A DNA stretch of 64,000 bases. Origin: CAZRVH01 sp964624905. GTDB taxonomy: Bacteria; Patescibacteriota; Gracilibacteria; Peribacterales; Peribacteraceae. The position numbers were made by a program, and so were the translations under genes. The notes under the pieces were generated by a model. The model was given only the letters and a program-made list of their open reading frames with translations. It was not told the origin of the DNA and searched no databases. This document shows, piece after piece, positions 23,403-31,305 of this stretch (the first letter of the stretch is position 1; each line of letters starts with the position of its first letter). Location of the stretch: positions 1 through 64,000 of the forward strand of contig CAZUYK010000002.1 of NCBI GenBank assembly GCA_964624905.1, in the 5' to 3' direction.

Positions 23403-24680
23403 CTACTTCCTCCTGATGATTCCCTTCGCATGCGCGATCCTTTGCGCGATTTCGGCTTCCATTCCACGATTTGATGGATGGTAGAAATCGACGGGCTCCG
23501 TTCCGATCGGGAAGTACTGTCCCTCGGAAATACCTTCCTGAGTATCGTGCGGATAGACGTATCCCTTTCCGTACCCCTGCTCCGCCATGCCTTTCACGGG
23601 AGCGTTGCGCAGGTGGTAGGGCACTTCGAGCGACGGCGCATTCTCGACGAAGCCCTTCGCGCCGTACATCGCGTTTTTCACTGCATTGCTCTTCGGAGCT
23701 TGCGCGAGGTAAATGCACGCATGCGCCAGGAAGTACTCCCCCTCCGGAAGTCCGACGAATTCGAAAGCGCGCCATGCGTCCATCACAATCTGCAACGCCC
23801 TGGGATCGGCATTGCCGATGTCCTCGGAGGCGAAAATCGCCATGCGACGGAATACAAAACGGGGCTCTTCGCCGCTGCCGATCATTTTGAATAGCCACAC
23901 CAATGCGGCGTCCACGTCGCTGCCGCGCATGGTTTTGATGAACGCGGAAACGGTATCGTAATGTTCCTCGCCGGTGCGGTCGTACCGCTTGTTCCGCTCT
24001 GCGAAAATACGTTCGGCATCTTTGAGGGTCACCTGGCCTCCCGCCGTGGTAATGGCAAGCTCGAGCGCATTCAAAGCGATGCGCGCATCGCCGTTGGCCA
24101 CGTGCGCGATCTTCCTGAGGGCGTCATCGGACACCTTCACGGCGCCTTTGTATCCCCTCTCGTCCCGTACCGCCCGCTGGAGCAAATAGAAAAGATTGTC
24201 TTCATTCAGCGGACGCAACAGATGAACCTGCGACCGAGATACCAAAGCCGCGTTTACTTCGAAGTACGGGTTTTCCGTCGTCGCCCCGATCAAAATCACG
24301 GCGCCGCTTTCCACATACGGCAGCAATGCGTCCTGCTGCGCCTTGTTAAATCGATGAATCTCATCGATGAATAGAACGGTGCGCTGCTTGAAGGCTGTGT
24401 ACATGCGTTCGGCCTCGGCGCATACGTCTTTAAGCTCTTTGATGCCACTCATGACGGCGTTGATTTGTACGAAATGCGCGTTCGTTGTCTGGGCGACGAT
24501 GTGGGCCAGAGTGGTCTTTCCCGTTCCGGGCGGGCCGGAAAGGATGATCGACGACAGGGCATCGTGTTCGATGGCGACTCGCAACGCGGTTCCTTCGCCG
24601 ACGACGTGTTCTTGCCCCACGAAATCCTGCAATTTCTGCGGACGAAGTCGGAAGGCCAGCGGTGCGTCTGCAATAGCCAT
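23403..24680 (-). CDS. rarA: Replication-associated recombination AAA ATPase RarA (MgsA)
   Basis: 425 residues, the family's usual length. RPQKLQDFVGQEH near 13, Walker A GPPGTGKT near 48-55, Walker B VLFIDEIHRFNK near 100, sensor 1 ATTENPYFEVN near 133. The MgsA-type C-terminal tetramerisation region includes FASEDIGNADP near 288 and the ending YHPSNRGMEAEI. RarA loads at stalled replication forks and interacts with SSB and the clamp. The downstream region ends 45 nt from the divergent promoter of the 183-residue membrane gene. A TATACT box lies 11 nt upstream of the ATG. Confidence 0.93.
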   Translation of the reverse strand: MAIADAPLAFRLRPQKLQDFVGQEHVVGEGTALRVAIEHDALSSIILSGPPGTGKTTLAHIVAQTTNAHFVQINAVMSGIKELKDVCAEAERMYTAFKQRTVLFIDEIHRFNKAQQDALLPYVESGAVILIGATTENPYFEVNAALVSRSQVHLLRPLNEDNLFYLLQRAVRDERGYKGAVKVSDDALRKIAHVANGDARIALNALELAITTAGGQVTLKDAERIFAERNKRYDRTGEEHYDTVSAFIKTMRGSDVDAALVWLFKMIGSGEEPRFVFRRMAIFASEDIGNADPRALQIVMDAWRAFEFVGLPEGEYFLAHACIYLAQAPKSNAVKNAMYGAKGFVENAPSLEVPYHLRNAPVKGMAEQGYGKGYVYPHDTQEGISEGQYFPIGTEPVDFYHPSNRGMEAEIAQRIAHAKGIIRRK

Positions 24681-24836
24681 GAAAGGACCGAAGTATACAG
24701 TATCGCCTGGAAATTTCGTGCAGTTCCCAATGCGTGCAAAGGAACAGAATGCCTTGCTTAAAGGGGCATAAAAGTACGGATTGAAAGTCGCTGATGGTAT
24801 ATTCGGAGGTAATCCTTACTTCCTTCCCCCTTTCTT

Positions 24837-25187
24837 ATGAACAGTCTGACAAAGACAGTCACGTGGGTACTCAGCGTGGTACTCATCCTCGTCGGCCTCC
24901 TTGGTTTCGTGCAAGATCCTATCCTCGGTATTTTCGAAGTGGATAACATCCATAACATCGTCCACCTCCTCAGCGGCATCGTCGGACTGCTCGCAGTTTC
25001 CTCCGGAGAGTCCTATGCACGCCTGTACCTTATCATTTTCGGTATCGTCTACGCGCTCGTCACGATCCTCGGATTCGTGAACGGAGGAAGCATCCTAGGC
25101 CTCTTCACGGTCAACGATGCGGACAACTACCTCCATGCGGCCATCGCCTTGGTCTGCTTGGGCGTTGGGTTCGGAGGAAAGAAATAA
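24837..25187 (+). CDS. Small DUF4383-like membrane protein
   Basis: 116 residues with four membrane helices (near 8-26, 40-56, 62-80 and 96-112). Motifs HNIVHLLSGIVGLL and DNYLHAAIALVCLGVG recall DUF4383/DUF4383-like four-helix proteins of unknown function. The ATG at 24837 follows a TATATT box by about 33 nt. That leader ends in a long C/U tract (CTTCCTTCCCCC) that closely resembles the leader of the bactofilin-like gene at 36518. A strong terminator follows. Confidence 0.7.
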   Translation: MNSLTKTVTWVLSVVLILVGLLGFVQDPILGIFEVDNIHNIVHLLSGIVGLLAVSSGESYARLYLIIFGIVYALVTILGFVNGGSILGLFTVNDADNYLHAAIALVCLGVGFGGKK

Positions 25188-25202
25188 AAGATATTGAAAC
25201 TC

Positions 25203-25232
25203 AAAAAAAGCCGGTACATACCGGCTTTTTTT
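25203..25232. terminator. Bidirectional intrinsic terminator
   Basis: Perfect 14-bp dyad: AAAAAAAGCCGGTA (25203-25216), 2-nt centre, TACCGGCTTTTTTT (25219-25232). It serves the DUF4383-like gene and the convergent gene ending at 25246. Confidence 0.9.
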
Positions 25233-25245
25233 GATTCAAAAGAAT

Positions 25246-26898
25246 TTATTGCTGTCTCGGCTTAATGGTGCCTGAAACCATATTAATTGAATACGTAATC
25301 AAGTCTACGTTCGTCTGGTTGTTTCCAATTGCAAACACATAGCGACCCTTGTCCCAACCTTTTGTAATCGAATAATCATTGATATCCCCCTCATACTCAG
25401 AACAAAGTTCACCATCGATATAAACTTTCACATTTGCGGAATTATCTTCTTTTCCTTTGCGTACGCTGATTGCCAGTTTATGAGATACTCCTTTCTGCAA
25501 CACTATGGATTTCTTCGTTGGATTCGCGCCTGCACGCACTCCTTTAATCATATCAAGTCCCACATAATCCGGCCCCTTCATAAGCATGCAACTATTGGAA
25601 CCGACAGGAATAATAAACGCAATGTTTCCAGTTCCATCCCCTTCAATAAACTCAGACAATATGTCATATTCGCCGGAAGCTTCGAAGGGCAGAACTAACG
25701 TCCCGCTTGCAACATCCTTCCCTTTGAGAAGAATTCCTCCACGTCCGTTCGGCACAATGTTGCCGCTGCTAATTTTCGGAATGACCTGAAGACCATTTAT
25801 CCAAGAAGCATTCTTGTTTTCAACTGATGCCTGAGGATTGGCTGATGCCTGCTTAATTTCAGGGGTGGCCATGGCGGTAGCAGCCAAAACCAAAGGTAAT
25901 CGCATTTGGGCTGCCTTCATGATGGTTGGCGATGCCTTTAAACCCGCCTCGAACACTGACTGCTGTTCCGGAGTATATGAAGCTGGATTTTTAAGATAAA
26001 TCTGTAATGCAAACTCCCTGATACGCGGCTTAAACTTCGGATTCATTTCAATCGAAAAAGCATCCCACCAAGCGACTGCATCATTCATTTTGGCGGCCAG
26101 CGTCCTGTGCAGAGGATTAGTTCCGTTCGCCAGGAAAAACAGCCCCTTTGCAGATCCTTCTTCGAAGAAAATGTATTCGCCGACTTTCTGATTGTGCTCT
26201 GCATCGGCAGGATTCATTTGGAGAATTTTGAGCGAATCCTTAATAACCTTCCTTTCATTCAATTCGTTTTGAATCTCAATTTGAACAAGCTTCGCATTTG
26301 CATTTGCCTCATTGGCCCGCGCACTTTGGAGAATATCCACTTCTTTTTCAAAATACGCTGCGGTAAATTGATCAGATTCGGGGGTCAGAACCATATTCGA
26401 GAAAAGAGCTTCTTTATACTTTCCCGCAAGCGTTGCCGTCTCGAACACAAGATCGTGAATTGCCTTTCTCTCAAATACATCAACCGCTTTTGGAATTTCT
26501 GAGACAAGTTTTGGCAACAGATTACGGGCCTGCATTATCTGCGCCATTCCCTTGGTAGTCTCAGTCCTATTGAAATCCAATTTGTACTTGTTGCGGATCC
26601 TCACTTTACATTCATCAATCTTCAATTGCGGATCCTCGTGAAGGCCCTGCATCGAAATACCGGAAGGGGCCATGGCAACATCCGCAATCTTCGGACCTGC
26701 GGGACTCTGTGCCATTGTGTTATCAGCCGCGCCGATCGCCGCCAATACTCCAGCTACCACGGTAGTGAAGCGATTTGCGTTTTGACGGACAAGATCACGA
26801 TTAGAGCCGAACTCGAAATCAGGCGACGGAACGACGACTCGGTCGAGTCCGCCATTCTCTTCGTTTTCAGGAATCAGAGGGTATTGTTCGATAGTCAT
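25246..26898 (-). CDS. Large AT-rich protein with a C-terminal Planctomycete-type beta domain
   Basis: 550 residues, clearly more AT-rich than the flanking genes. Residues 1-45 are polar, then comes a hydrophobic stretch (about 46-64, ending NTMAQSPA) that may be an internal signal or anchor. The middle (about 90-340) is helical and charged. The C-terminal part (about 375-550) has strands like GEYDILSEFIEGDGTGNIAF, SNSCMLMKG, VKVYIDGEL and GRYVFAIGN. These recall the LamG/3-keto-disaccharide-hydrolase-like C-terminal domain of many Planctomycete proteins. No function is assigned. TATAAT lies 6 nt before the ATG. Composition and domain type suggest acquisition by transfer. Confidence 0.6.
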   Translation of the reverse strand: MTIEQYPLIPENEENGGLDRVVVPSPDFEFGSNRDLVRQNANRFTTVVAGVLAAIGAADNTMAQSPAGPKIADVAMAPSGISMQGLHEDPQLKIDECKVRIRNKYKLDFNRTETTKGMAQIMQARNLLPKLVSEIPKAVDVFERKAIHDLVFETATLAGKYKEALFSNMVLTPESDQFTAAYFEKEVDILQSARANEANANAKLVQIEIQNELNERKVIKDSLKILQMNPADAEHNQKVGEYIFFEEGSAKGLFFLANGTNPLHRTLAAKMNDAVAWWDAFSIEMNPKFKPRIREFALQIYLKNPASYTPEQQSVFEAGLKASPTIMKAAQMRLPLVLAATAMATPEIKQASANPQASVENKNASWINGLQVIPKISSGNIVPNGRGGILLKGKDVASGTLVLPFEASGEYDILSEFIEGDGTGNIAFIIPVGSNSCMLMKGPDYVGLDMIKGVRAGANPTKKSIVLQKGVSHKLAISVRKGKEDNSANVKVYIDGELCSEYEGDINDYSITKGWDKGRYVFAIGNNQTNVDLITYSINMVSGTIKPRQQ

Positions 26899-26904
26899 AT
26901 TTGC

Positions 26905-26933
26905 ATTATACTACTATTTTATAAATGTCAACA
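26905..26933 (-). promoter_or_regulatory. Leaderless promoter of the AT-rich 550-residue gene
   Basis: Minus strand TATAAT (26910-26905) ends 6 nt before the ATG at 26898. Upstream, TTGACA gives a 15-nt spacer and the overlapping TTGTTG an 18-nt spacer. Confidence 0.6.
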
Positions 26934-26934
26934 A

Positions 26935-26961
26935 CCCGCACCCAGGTTCGCTGGATGCGGG
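26935..26961 (-). terminator. Intrinsic terminator after the SLH/acidic-repeat gene
   Basis: CCCGCATCCAG and CTGGGTGCGGG pair with one wobble around a 5-nt loop, followed on the minus strand by TTGTTG. That tail is also the -35 region of the next gene. Confidence 0.7.
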
Positions 26962-26990
26962 CTATATTTTGGGTCGCAACGTATTTTTAG

Positions 26991-28568
26991 TCATTCTCCA
27001 CGGATGGTGAGCGACCGCTCGTCATTGCCTGCTGTCACTCGCAAAACCAAGGTATCTCCGGAACGGACGCGGTCATTGATGCGGACAGTCAATTGGATGG
27101 TTCTATCGTCGTCCTCCTGAATTTCCACGTCATCCCATCGAACTTCGTCGTTACCGATCAACTCACCCCCGTTGCCCGCCGTGAGGTAGCTCATGGCATC
27201 GTCCAGATAGGCGCGGATCACGGGCTGGATGTCTTCGTTGTCGTTGTTCTCCAAGCGGATGTGGAAGGTTACGCTGTCACCAACGCGCACGAAACTGTCA
27301 GAAGCATTGATGGAAATATCGATGTTCTCGTCGCCATCATCATTGTTGTCATCGTCAACGCGCGTTTCTTCGGTATCGCTGTCATCATCGGTTTCCACTT
27401 CCAGCTCAAGGGTGTCGCCGTCATCGGCGCTGCTATCGACTCGGACAGTCAGGAGAAGGGTAACAGTGTGGTCCTCGCGCACTTCCACGTCTTTCCATTC
27501 GACTCGGTCGGACGAGCGGTCGTAACCGTCGTCGCTGGCGGAAACGAACGTCGTATCTTTGTCCAGGAACGCGGTCACGTCGGTTTCCTCGTCATCGTTG
27601 CTGTCATTGGTCAGCTTGATGCGGTACGTGATCGTATCGCCGGATTCCACGGGATCATCCGATTCGGTGATGCTCACCTGAATATCGGCGTCATTATTAC
27701 CATCATCATCGTCGTCATCATGGCCGTTGTCATCAACCTCGAGGCGAAGCGATACTTCATCGTCGTCCGTCTCGAAACGGATACGCAGCGAGTCTCCGTC
27801 ATCCGCGTTGGAGTCGATACGCACCTTCAGCGTGACCGTTTCGGAATCGTCTTCGTCCACTTCGATATCCTGCCATTCCACTTCGTCATCCTCGATGTCT
27901 TCGCCGTCATCGGAAGCAGACACGAATTCCATATCGGAATCGAGGAATGCGTTCAGGTCGGTTTCGATGTCGCGGCTGCGGTCGTTTTCGATGCGAATGG
28001 TGAACGTCACGCGATCCCCCGGTTCGACGGTCGTGTCATCGACGGATACGGACAAACCTCCGTCCGTTTCCGTATTTCTGCCGCTGGAAGAGCTACCAAA
28101 CGAGGAAGAACCTCCGCTACGGAACGCAACCTTGGTAATAAGTTCGGTAGCCTGAATGGACGAGAGTGGCGTCAGGATATTATTGACCGAGGCGGGAATG
28201 GCATTCCATTCGTTGAGCTTCTCGATATACGGGCGGTACCAGATGCTGTCGGATGCGACCGTGACGCGTTCGGCGCGAACCACCATGGCGGCGGCCTCGA
28301 TGAACGTGACTCCGTCATACGGACGGAACTGGCCGTTCGGATTGCCCGATACGATACCGTAATTGCGTGCTCCGCAGACCGCGGGCGCAAAAGACTCGTT
28401 GCGGACGTCCGTAAAGCAGTTACCGCCTCCGGAAGGAATCCCCTTCGTGCTCATAAGGGTCTGCACGAACGAGGCGCGGGACATGGTTCCCGTGTACGCC
28501 TGAGCGGTCGTAATGACCGGAAGGGCGATCCCGAGAGCGATTAAAAGGGAACGGATGGATGTATACAT
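26991..28568 (-). CDS. Secreted SLH-like protein with three acidic DUF11-type repeats
   Basis: 525 residues. Signal peptide about 1-24 (ITTAQAYTG). Residues 28-150 look like S-layer-homology modules (MSRASFVQTLM, ARNYGIVSGNPNGQFRPYDGVTFIEAAAMV). After a Gly/Ser linker come three repeats of about 115 residues. Each has the pattern V.PGD.VTF.IR..N, FLD, VSASDDG, VEW.D.EV and DGD.L.....TDDD, as in DUF11/conserved surface repeats. Asp-rich linkers between repeats (DDDDDDGNND) could bind calcium. I infer a cell-surface layer or adhesion protein. Promoter TTGCAT, 18 nt, TATAGT, 8 nt before the ATG. Confidence 0.75.
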   Translation of the reverse strand: MYTSIRSLLIALGIALPVITTAQAYTGTMSRASFVQTLMSTKGIPSGGGNCFTDVRNESFAPAVCGARNYGIVSGNPNGQFRPYDGVTFIEAAAMVVRAERVTVASDSIWYRPYIEKLNEWNAIPASVNNILTPLSSIQATELITKVAFRSGGSSSFGSSSSGRNTETDGGLSVSVDDTTVEPGDRVTFTIRIENDRSRDIETDLNAFLDSDMEFVSASDDGEDIEDDEVEWQDIEVDEDDSETVTLKVRIDSNADDGDSLRIRFETDDDEVSLRLEVDDNGHDDDDDDGNNDADIQVSITESDDPVESGDTITYRIKLTNDSNDDEETDVTAFLDKDTTFVSASDDGYDRSSDRVEWKDVEVREDHTVTLLLTVRVDSSADDGDTLELEVETDDDSDTEETRVDDDNNDDGDENIDISINASDSFVRVGDSVTFHIRLENNDNEDIQPVIRAYLDDAMSYLTAGNGGELIGNDEVRWDDVEIQEDDDRTIQLTVRINDRVRSGDTLVLRVTAGNDERSLTIRGE

Positions 28569-28576
28569 AGTGGAAG

Positions 28577-28606
28577 ACTATAGTATAGGAATTGGTGGTA
28601 ATGCAA
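28577..28606 (-). promoter_or_regulatory. Promoter of the SLH/acidic-repeat gene
   Basis: Minus strand: TTGCAT (28606-28601), 18-nt spacer, TATAGT (28582-28577), 8 nt to the ATG at 28568. Confidence 0.6.
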
Positions 28607-28641
28607 TCTTTTTTGCATTTTAACAAGTGTATTGCTTGGTT

Positions 28642-28672
28642 ATAAACAAAGAAGGCCTATTCGGCCTCCTTT
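28642..28672 (-). terminator. Intrinsic terminator after the two-component operon
   Basis: AAAGGAGGCC (28672-28663 on the minus strand), 5-nt loop, GGCCTTCTTT (28657-28648), then a T-rich tail. It lies about 75 nt past the histidine kinase stop. Confidence 0.75.
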
Positions 28673-28747
28673 GATCCCTTCCGTCTCGATTCTGCTCTAT
28701 GTCAAAATGAGACATTCGCATTGTATGAAAGAGGTATTAAGAACGGA

Positions 28748-29938
28748 TTAAGGCTGTACAGGCCGTCCGGCCCCCGCAAAGGAGATACTGAACCTGCTCC
28801 CCTTTCCTTCTGTGCTTTTCACGGTCAAATCCCAGCCGTGGACGTCTACGATCTTGCGTACGAGGGAAAGGCCCAGCCCGAACCCGCCGCGGGAACGCGA
28901 ATCATCCACTTGGTAGAAACGGTCGAAAATATGGGAAATATCCTCCTTCGCGATGCCAATACCGGTATCTTCCACGGTCAATTTCCCTTTCCCTAACTCC
29001 ACGGTGACCTTCCCGTCCGGCTTGTTGTATTTGATCGCGTTCGACAAAAGGTTGTTCAGGACCTGTCGCAACAAGGAAGGATCTGCGCTGGTGACATACG
29101 CCTCATCCAAATCCGCATCGATCGTAATTCCCTTTTCCAAGGCCAGGGGCTTGTAGCGTTCGACGACGTCGCGCACCAGCGCTGACACATCGACGGCTTC
29201 GGGATGGATGACGAATTGTTCCAGCCTTGCGATCTCCAAGAGCCGCTCAACGAGGGTAAGGACCTGCTGAAGGTCTTCCTTCGCCGACACGATACCTTCC
29301 TTATAGGACTCCGTCTTAAGCGCGAGATCCAGCGACGAATTCAACGCCGCGAGCGGCGTGCGCAATTCATGACTTGCGTCCTGCGTGAACTGCTCGAGCT
29401 TGGTCACCATGCGTTCGGCAGGCAGAAGGCTCCTGCGGGCGAAGAAACGACCGACGCCGAAGGTAAGGAGCGAGATGACGACGCTCACGAACAAATACAG
29501 GAACACGCGCGCGGGAAGATCGCGGAATTGCTGGCGTTCCACGTCCGCCACCTGGATGTATCCGGCGAGCTCTCCTTTGTACAGGATCTTCGTGGTAAGC
29601 ACCGCGTACTCGTCGTTCTGGATGCGTATGTCGGACAACCCTTCCTGCGTGGTAAAAGGAACGGATTCGAATATGCCGCCTTCGAACAACACATCCCCCT
29701 TCGTGTCCGCGATGCGCACGCGATCCCTGATGATGGGCGGAATGGACGTGATGGGGATACCGCGGCCGGGAATGAACTGGCCGAGCACGTAATCCGCGGT
29801 TCCAAGAAGGCGCCCGGCCGTCTGGCGCTGGGCGTTTTGAAAATCGATGCCGAGGAATATGAGACCGTTTACCAAAAAAAGAAGAAACACGAAGGCCGTG
29901 AACTGCAGGGCGATCATGAAGCTGATCTTTTTGAACAT
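28748..29938 (-). CDS. Sensor histidine kinase
   Basis: 396 residues. Two membrane helices (about 8-30 and 143-165) enclose an extracytoplasmic sensor of about 110 residues. The H-box ASHELRTPL carries phospho-acceptor His190. HATPase motifs follow: N-box NLLSNAIKYN near 290, G1 DTGIGI near 318, F-box FDRFYQVD, and G2 GFGLGLSLV near 348. It is a membrane kinase for the adjacent OmpR-type regulator, whose stop overlaps its start by one base (TGATG). The sensor has no recognised ligand motif. The CuA-type lipoprotein across the divergent promoter is the likely target and hints at metal or redox sensing. Confidence 0.93.
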   Translation of the reverse strand: MFKKISFMIALQFTAFVFLLFLVNGLIFLGIDFQNAQRQTAGRLLGTADYVLGQFIPGRGIPITSIPPIIRDRVRIADTKGDVLFEGGIFESVPFTTQEGLSDIRIQNDEYAVLTTKILYKGELAGYIQVADVERQQFRDLPARVFLYLFVSVVISLLTFGVGRFFARRSLLPAERMVTKLEQFTQDASHELRTPLAALNSSLDLALKTESYKEGIVSAKEDLQQVLTLVERLLEIARLEQFVIHPEAVDVSALVRDVVERYKPLALEKGITIDADLDEAYVTSADPSLLRQVLNNLLSNAIKYNKPDGKVTVELGKGKLTVEDTGIGIAKEDISHIFDRFYQVDDSRSRGGFGLGLSLVRKIVDVHGWDLTVKSTEGKGSRFSISFAGAGRPVQP

Positions 29939-30597
29939 CAGTCGTTGGGAATGAGATATCCCTTCCCGGGCACCGTCTCGATGACGGACTTCCCGAGTTT
30001 ACGCCGCAGGTACGCGATGTGCACGTCGACGGTCTGCGAAAAAAGAAGCGCGTCGTTGCCGCCCCATACGTGCTCGATGATGCGCGGCCTGTCTTGGACA
30101 ACGCCCCTGTTCTGCAGCAGGAAAAGGAAAAGTGCGTACTCCTTCGGCGATAAGCTGATCTTCTTTCCTTTACGACGCACTTCCTGGGTATTGGTATCCA
30201 GCACGATATCCCCCGCTTCCAACTGCGGGGTCTTTTCGCTCTGGCGACGCAGCAACGCGCGGATGCGTGCGAGCAGCTCGTTCAGATCGAAAGGTTTTTT
30301 CAGGTAATCATCCGCGCCGATATTCAATCCATGCACCACTTCCTCTTGTTTCGTACGCGCGGTGAGCATGAGGATAGGGAGGTTCTTTTTGTTCTGGCGA
30401 AGCATGGAACAGATGACGTACCCGTCCATGCCGGGAAGGTTGATGTCGAGGATGATGAGATCGAACTCTTGCGTCATGGCCTTTTCGAATCCGTCGCGAC
30501 CGTCGTTGCAGACGGTCACGGCATATTTTTCCAATTCCAAAAACTTGCGCATGTTATCCGCGAGTTTCTGCTGGTCCTCGATAAGCAGGATGTGCAT
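29938..30597 (-). CDS. OmpR/PhoB-family response regulator
   Basis: 219 residues. Receiver domain 1-120 with phospho-acceptor Asp51 in LIILDINLPG, acidic DQ at 8-9, Thr of MLTART and Lys of YLKKPF. The winged-helix DNA-binding domain (about 130-219) ends VDVHIAYLRRKLG...VPGKGYLI. These regulators bind tandem direct repeats about 11 bp apart. Such pairs occur both in front of this gene and in front of the divergent cupredoxin gene. The ATG at 30597 is 6 nt past a TATCCT box. Confidence 0.95.
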   Translation of the reverse strand: MHILLIEDQQKLADNMRKFLELEKYAVTVCNDGRDGFEKAMTQEFDLIILDINLPGMDGYVICSMLRQNKKNLPILMLTARTKQEEVVHGLNIGADDYLKKPFDLNELLARIRALLRRQSEKTPQLEAGDIVLDTNTQEVRRKGKKISLSPKEYALFLFLLQNRGVVQDRPRIIEHVWGGNDALLFSQTVDVHIAYLRRKLGKSVIETVPGKGYLIPND

Positions 30598-30619
30598 GAG
30601 CGAAGGATACGGATGAAAG

Positions 30620-30636
30620 ATTAAGGGGGAATTAAG
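30620..30636 (-). promoter_or_regulatory. Putative response-regulator box (autoregulation)
   Basis: Minus strand CTTAAT-TCCCC-CTTAAT: two identical 6-mers exactly 11 bp apart. They are centred near the -35 position of the response-regulator gene. Confidence 0.5.
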
Positions 30637-30682
30637 ACAGGAATCAGCAATACACCCGTCTCCCATGCGGGACAACATGATT

Positions 30683-30720
30683 CTTAACCTTTTCTTAACC
30701 AGTTGCGGATACTCTATACT
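30683..30720 (+). promoter_or_regulatory. Putative response-regulator box and promoter of the CuA lipoprotein
   Basis: CTTAACC (30683-30689) and CTTAACC (30694-30700) are direct repeats 11 bp apart. The proximal copy covers the expected -35 position of a TATACT box (30715-30720). This is the geometry of PhoB-class activated promoters. Confidence 0.55.
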
Positions 30721-30750
30721 CACATCGCTTTTATCCGTTTTTCTCCCACC

Positions 30751-31215
30751 ATGAAAAATTCAGCAATCACGGCAGCAATCCTCACCCTCGGCCTCGCGGC
30801 ATGCAATACAACGGGAACCGTCGGCGACTCCGACTCGTCCGCGTCATCTTCGGCATCATCCGTCGCCGCCGTTACGTCTTCGGCTCCAGCGGCAAGCAGC
30901 GCGGGTACGACGTCTTCCATCACGACCACGACCGAAGGCGATACGCGCGTCATCACCATGACATCCACGGACTGGTCCTTTAACCCGCTCACGATCAACG
31001 CGAAGAAAGGCGAGAAGGTCGTCATTCGCCTCACGAACCTGGACGGCATCCATAGCTTCGGCGCCATGGAACTCGGCCTGAACGTCCGCATCAACCCGGG
31101 CGAGACGAAGGACATCGTCATCCCCACCGACAAAACCGGAACGTTTGAATTCCGTTGCATGGTTCCCTGCGGCCCGGGTCACAAGGACATGAAGGGAACG
31201 ATCGTCATCTCCTGA
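30751..31215 (+). CDS. Lipoprotein with a CuA-type cupredoxin domain
   Basis: 154 residues. Signal peptide with lipobox LAAC (Cys18), a Ser/Ala/Thr stalk (25-60), then a cupredoxin fold. Copper ligands are visible: His101 in DGIHSF and C-x3-C-x3-H-x2-M as Cys136, Cys140, His144, Met147 (CMVPCGPGHKDM). That spacing is the binuclear CuA motif of cytochrome oxidase subunit II and N2O reductase, here as a stand-alone lipoprotein without the Glu of CSEIC. It may carry electrons or handle copper outside the membrane. It is divergent from a two-component system with shared 11-bp repeats, and is followed by a terminator. Confidence 0.85.
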   Translation: MKNSAITAAILTLGLAACNTTGTVGDSDSSASSSASSVAAVTSSAPAASSAGTTSSITTTTEGDTRVITMTSTDWSFNPLTINAKKGEKVVIRLTNLDGIHSFGAMELGLNVRINPGETKDIVIPTDKTGTFEFRCMVPCGPGHKDMKGTIVIS

Positions 31216-31235
31216 GATTTCCCAATAGAAAGCCT

Positions 31236-31267
31236 AAAAGCCGGGACATGGAACTCCCGGCTTTTTT
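31236..31267 (+). terminator. Intrinsic terminator after the CuA lipoprotein
   Basis: AAAAGCCGGGA (31236-31246), 8-nt loop, TCCCGGCTTTT (31255-31265), followed by further T. Confidence 0.85.
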
Positions 31268-31305
31268 ATGTCACTCGAATGTACTGAGTGCTATGCTCTC
31301 AGCTC

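Noticed and set aside
27093..28544. Open frame antisense to the acidic-repeat protein (483 codons)
   Set aside because: Its Val/Ile-rich repeats simply mirror the Asp/Glu codons of the real repeats on the other strand.
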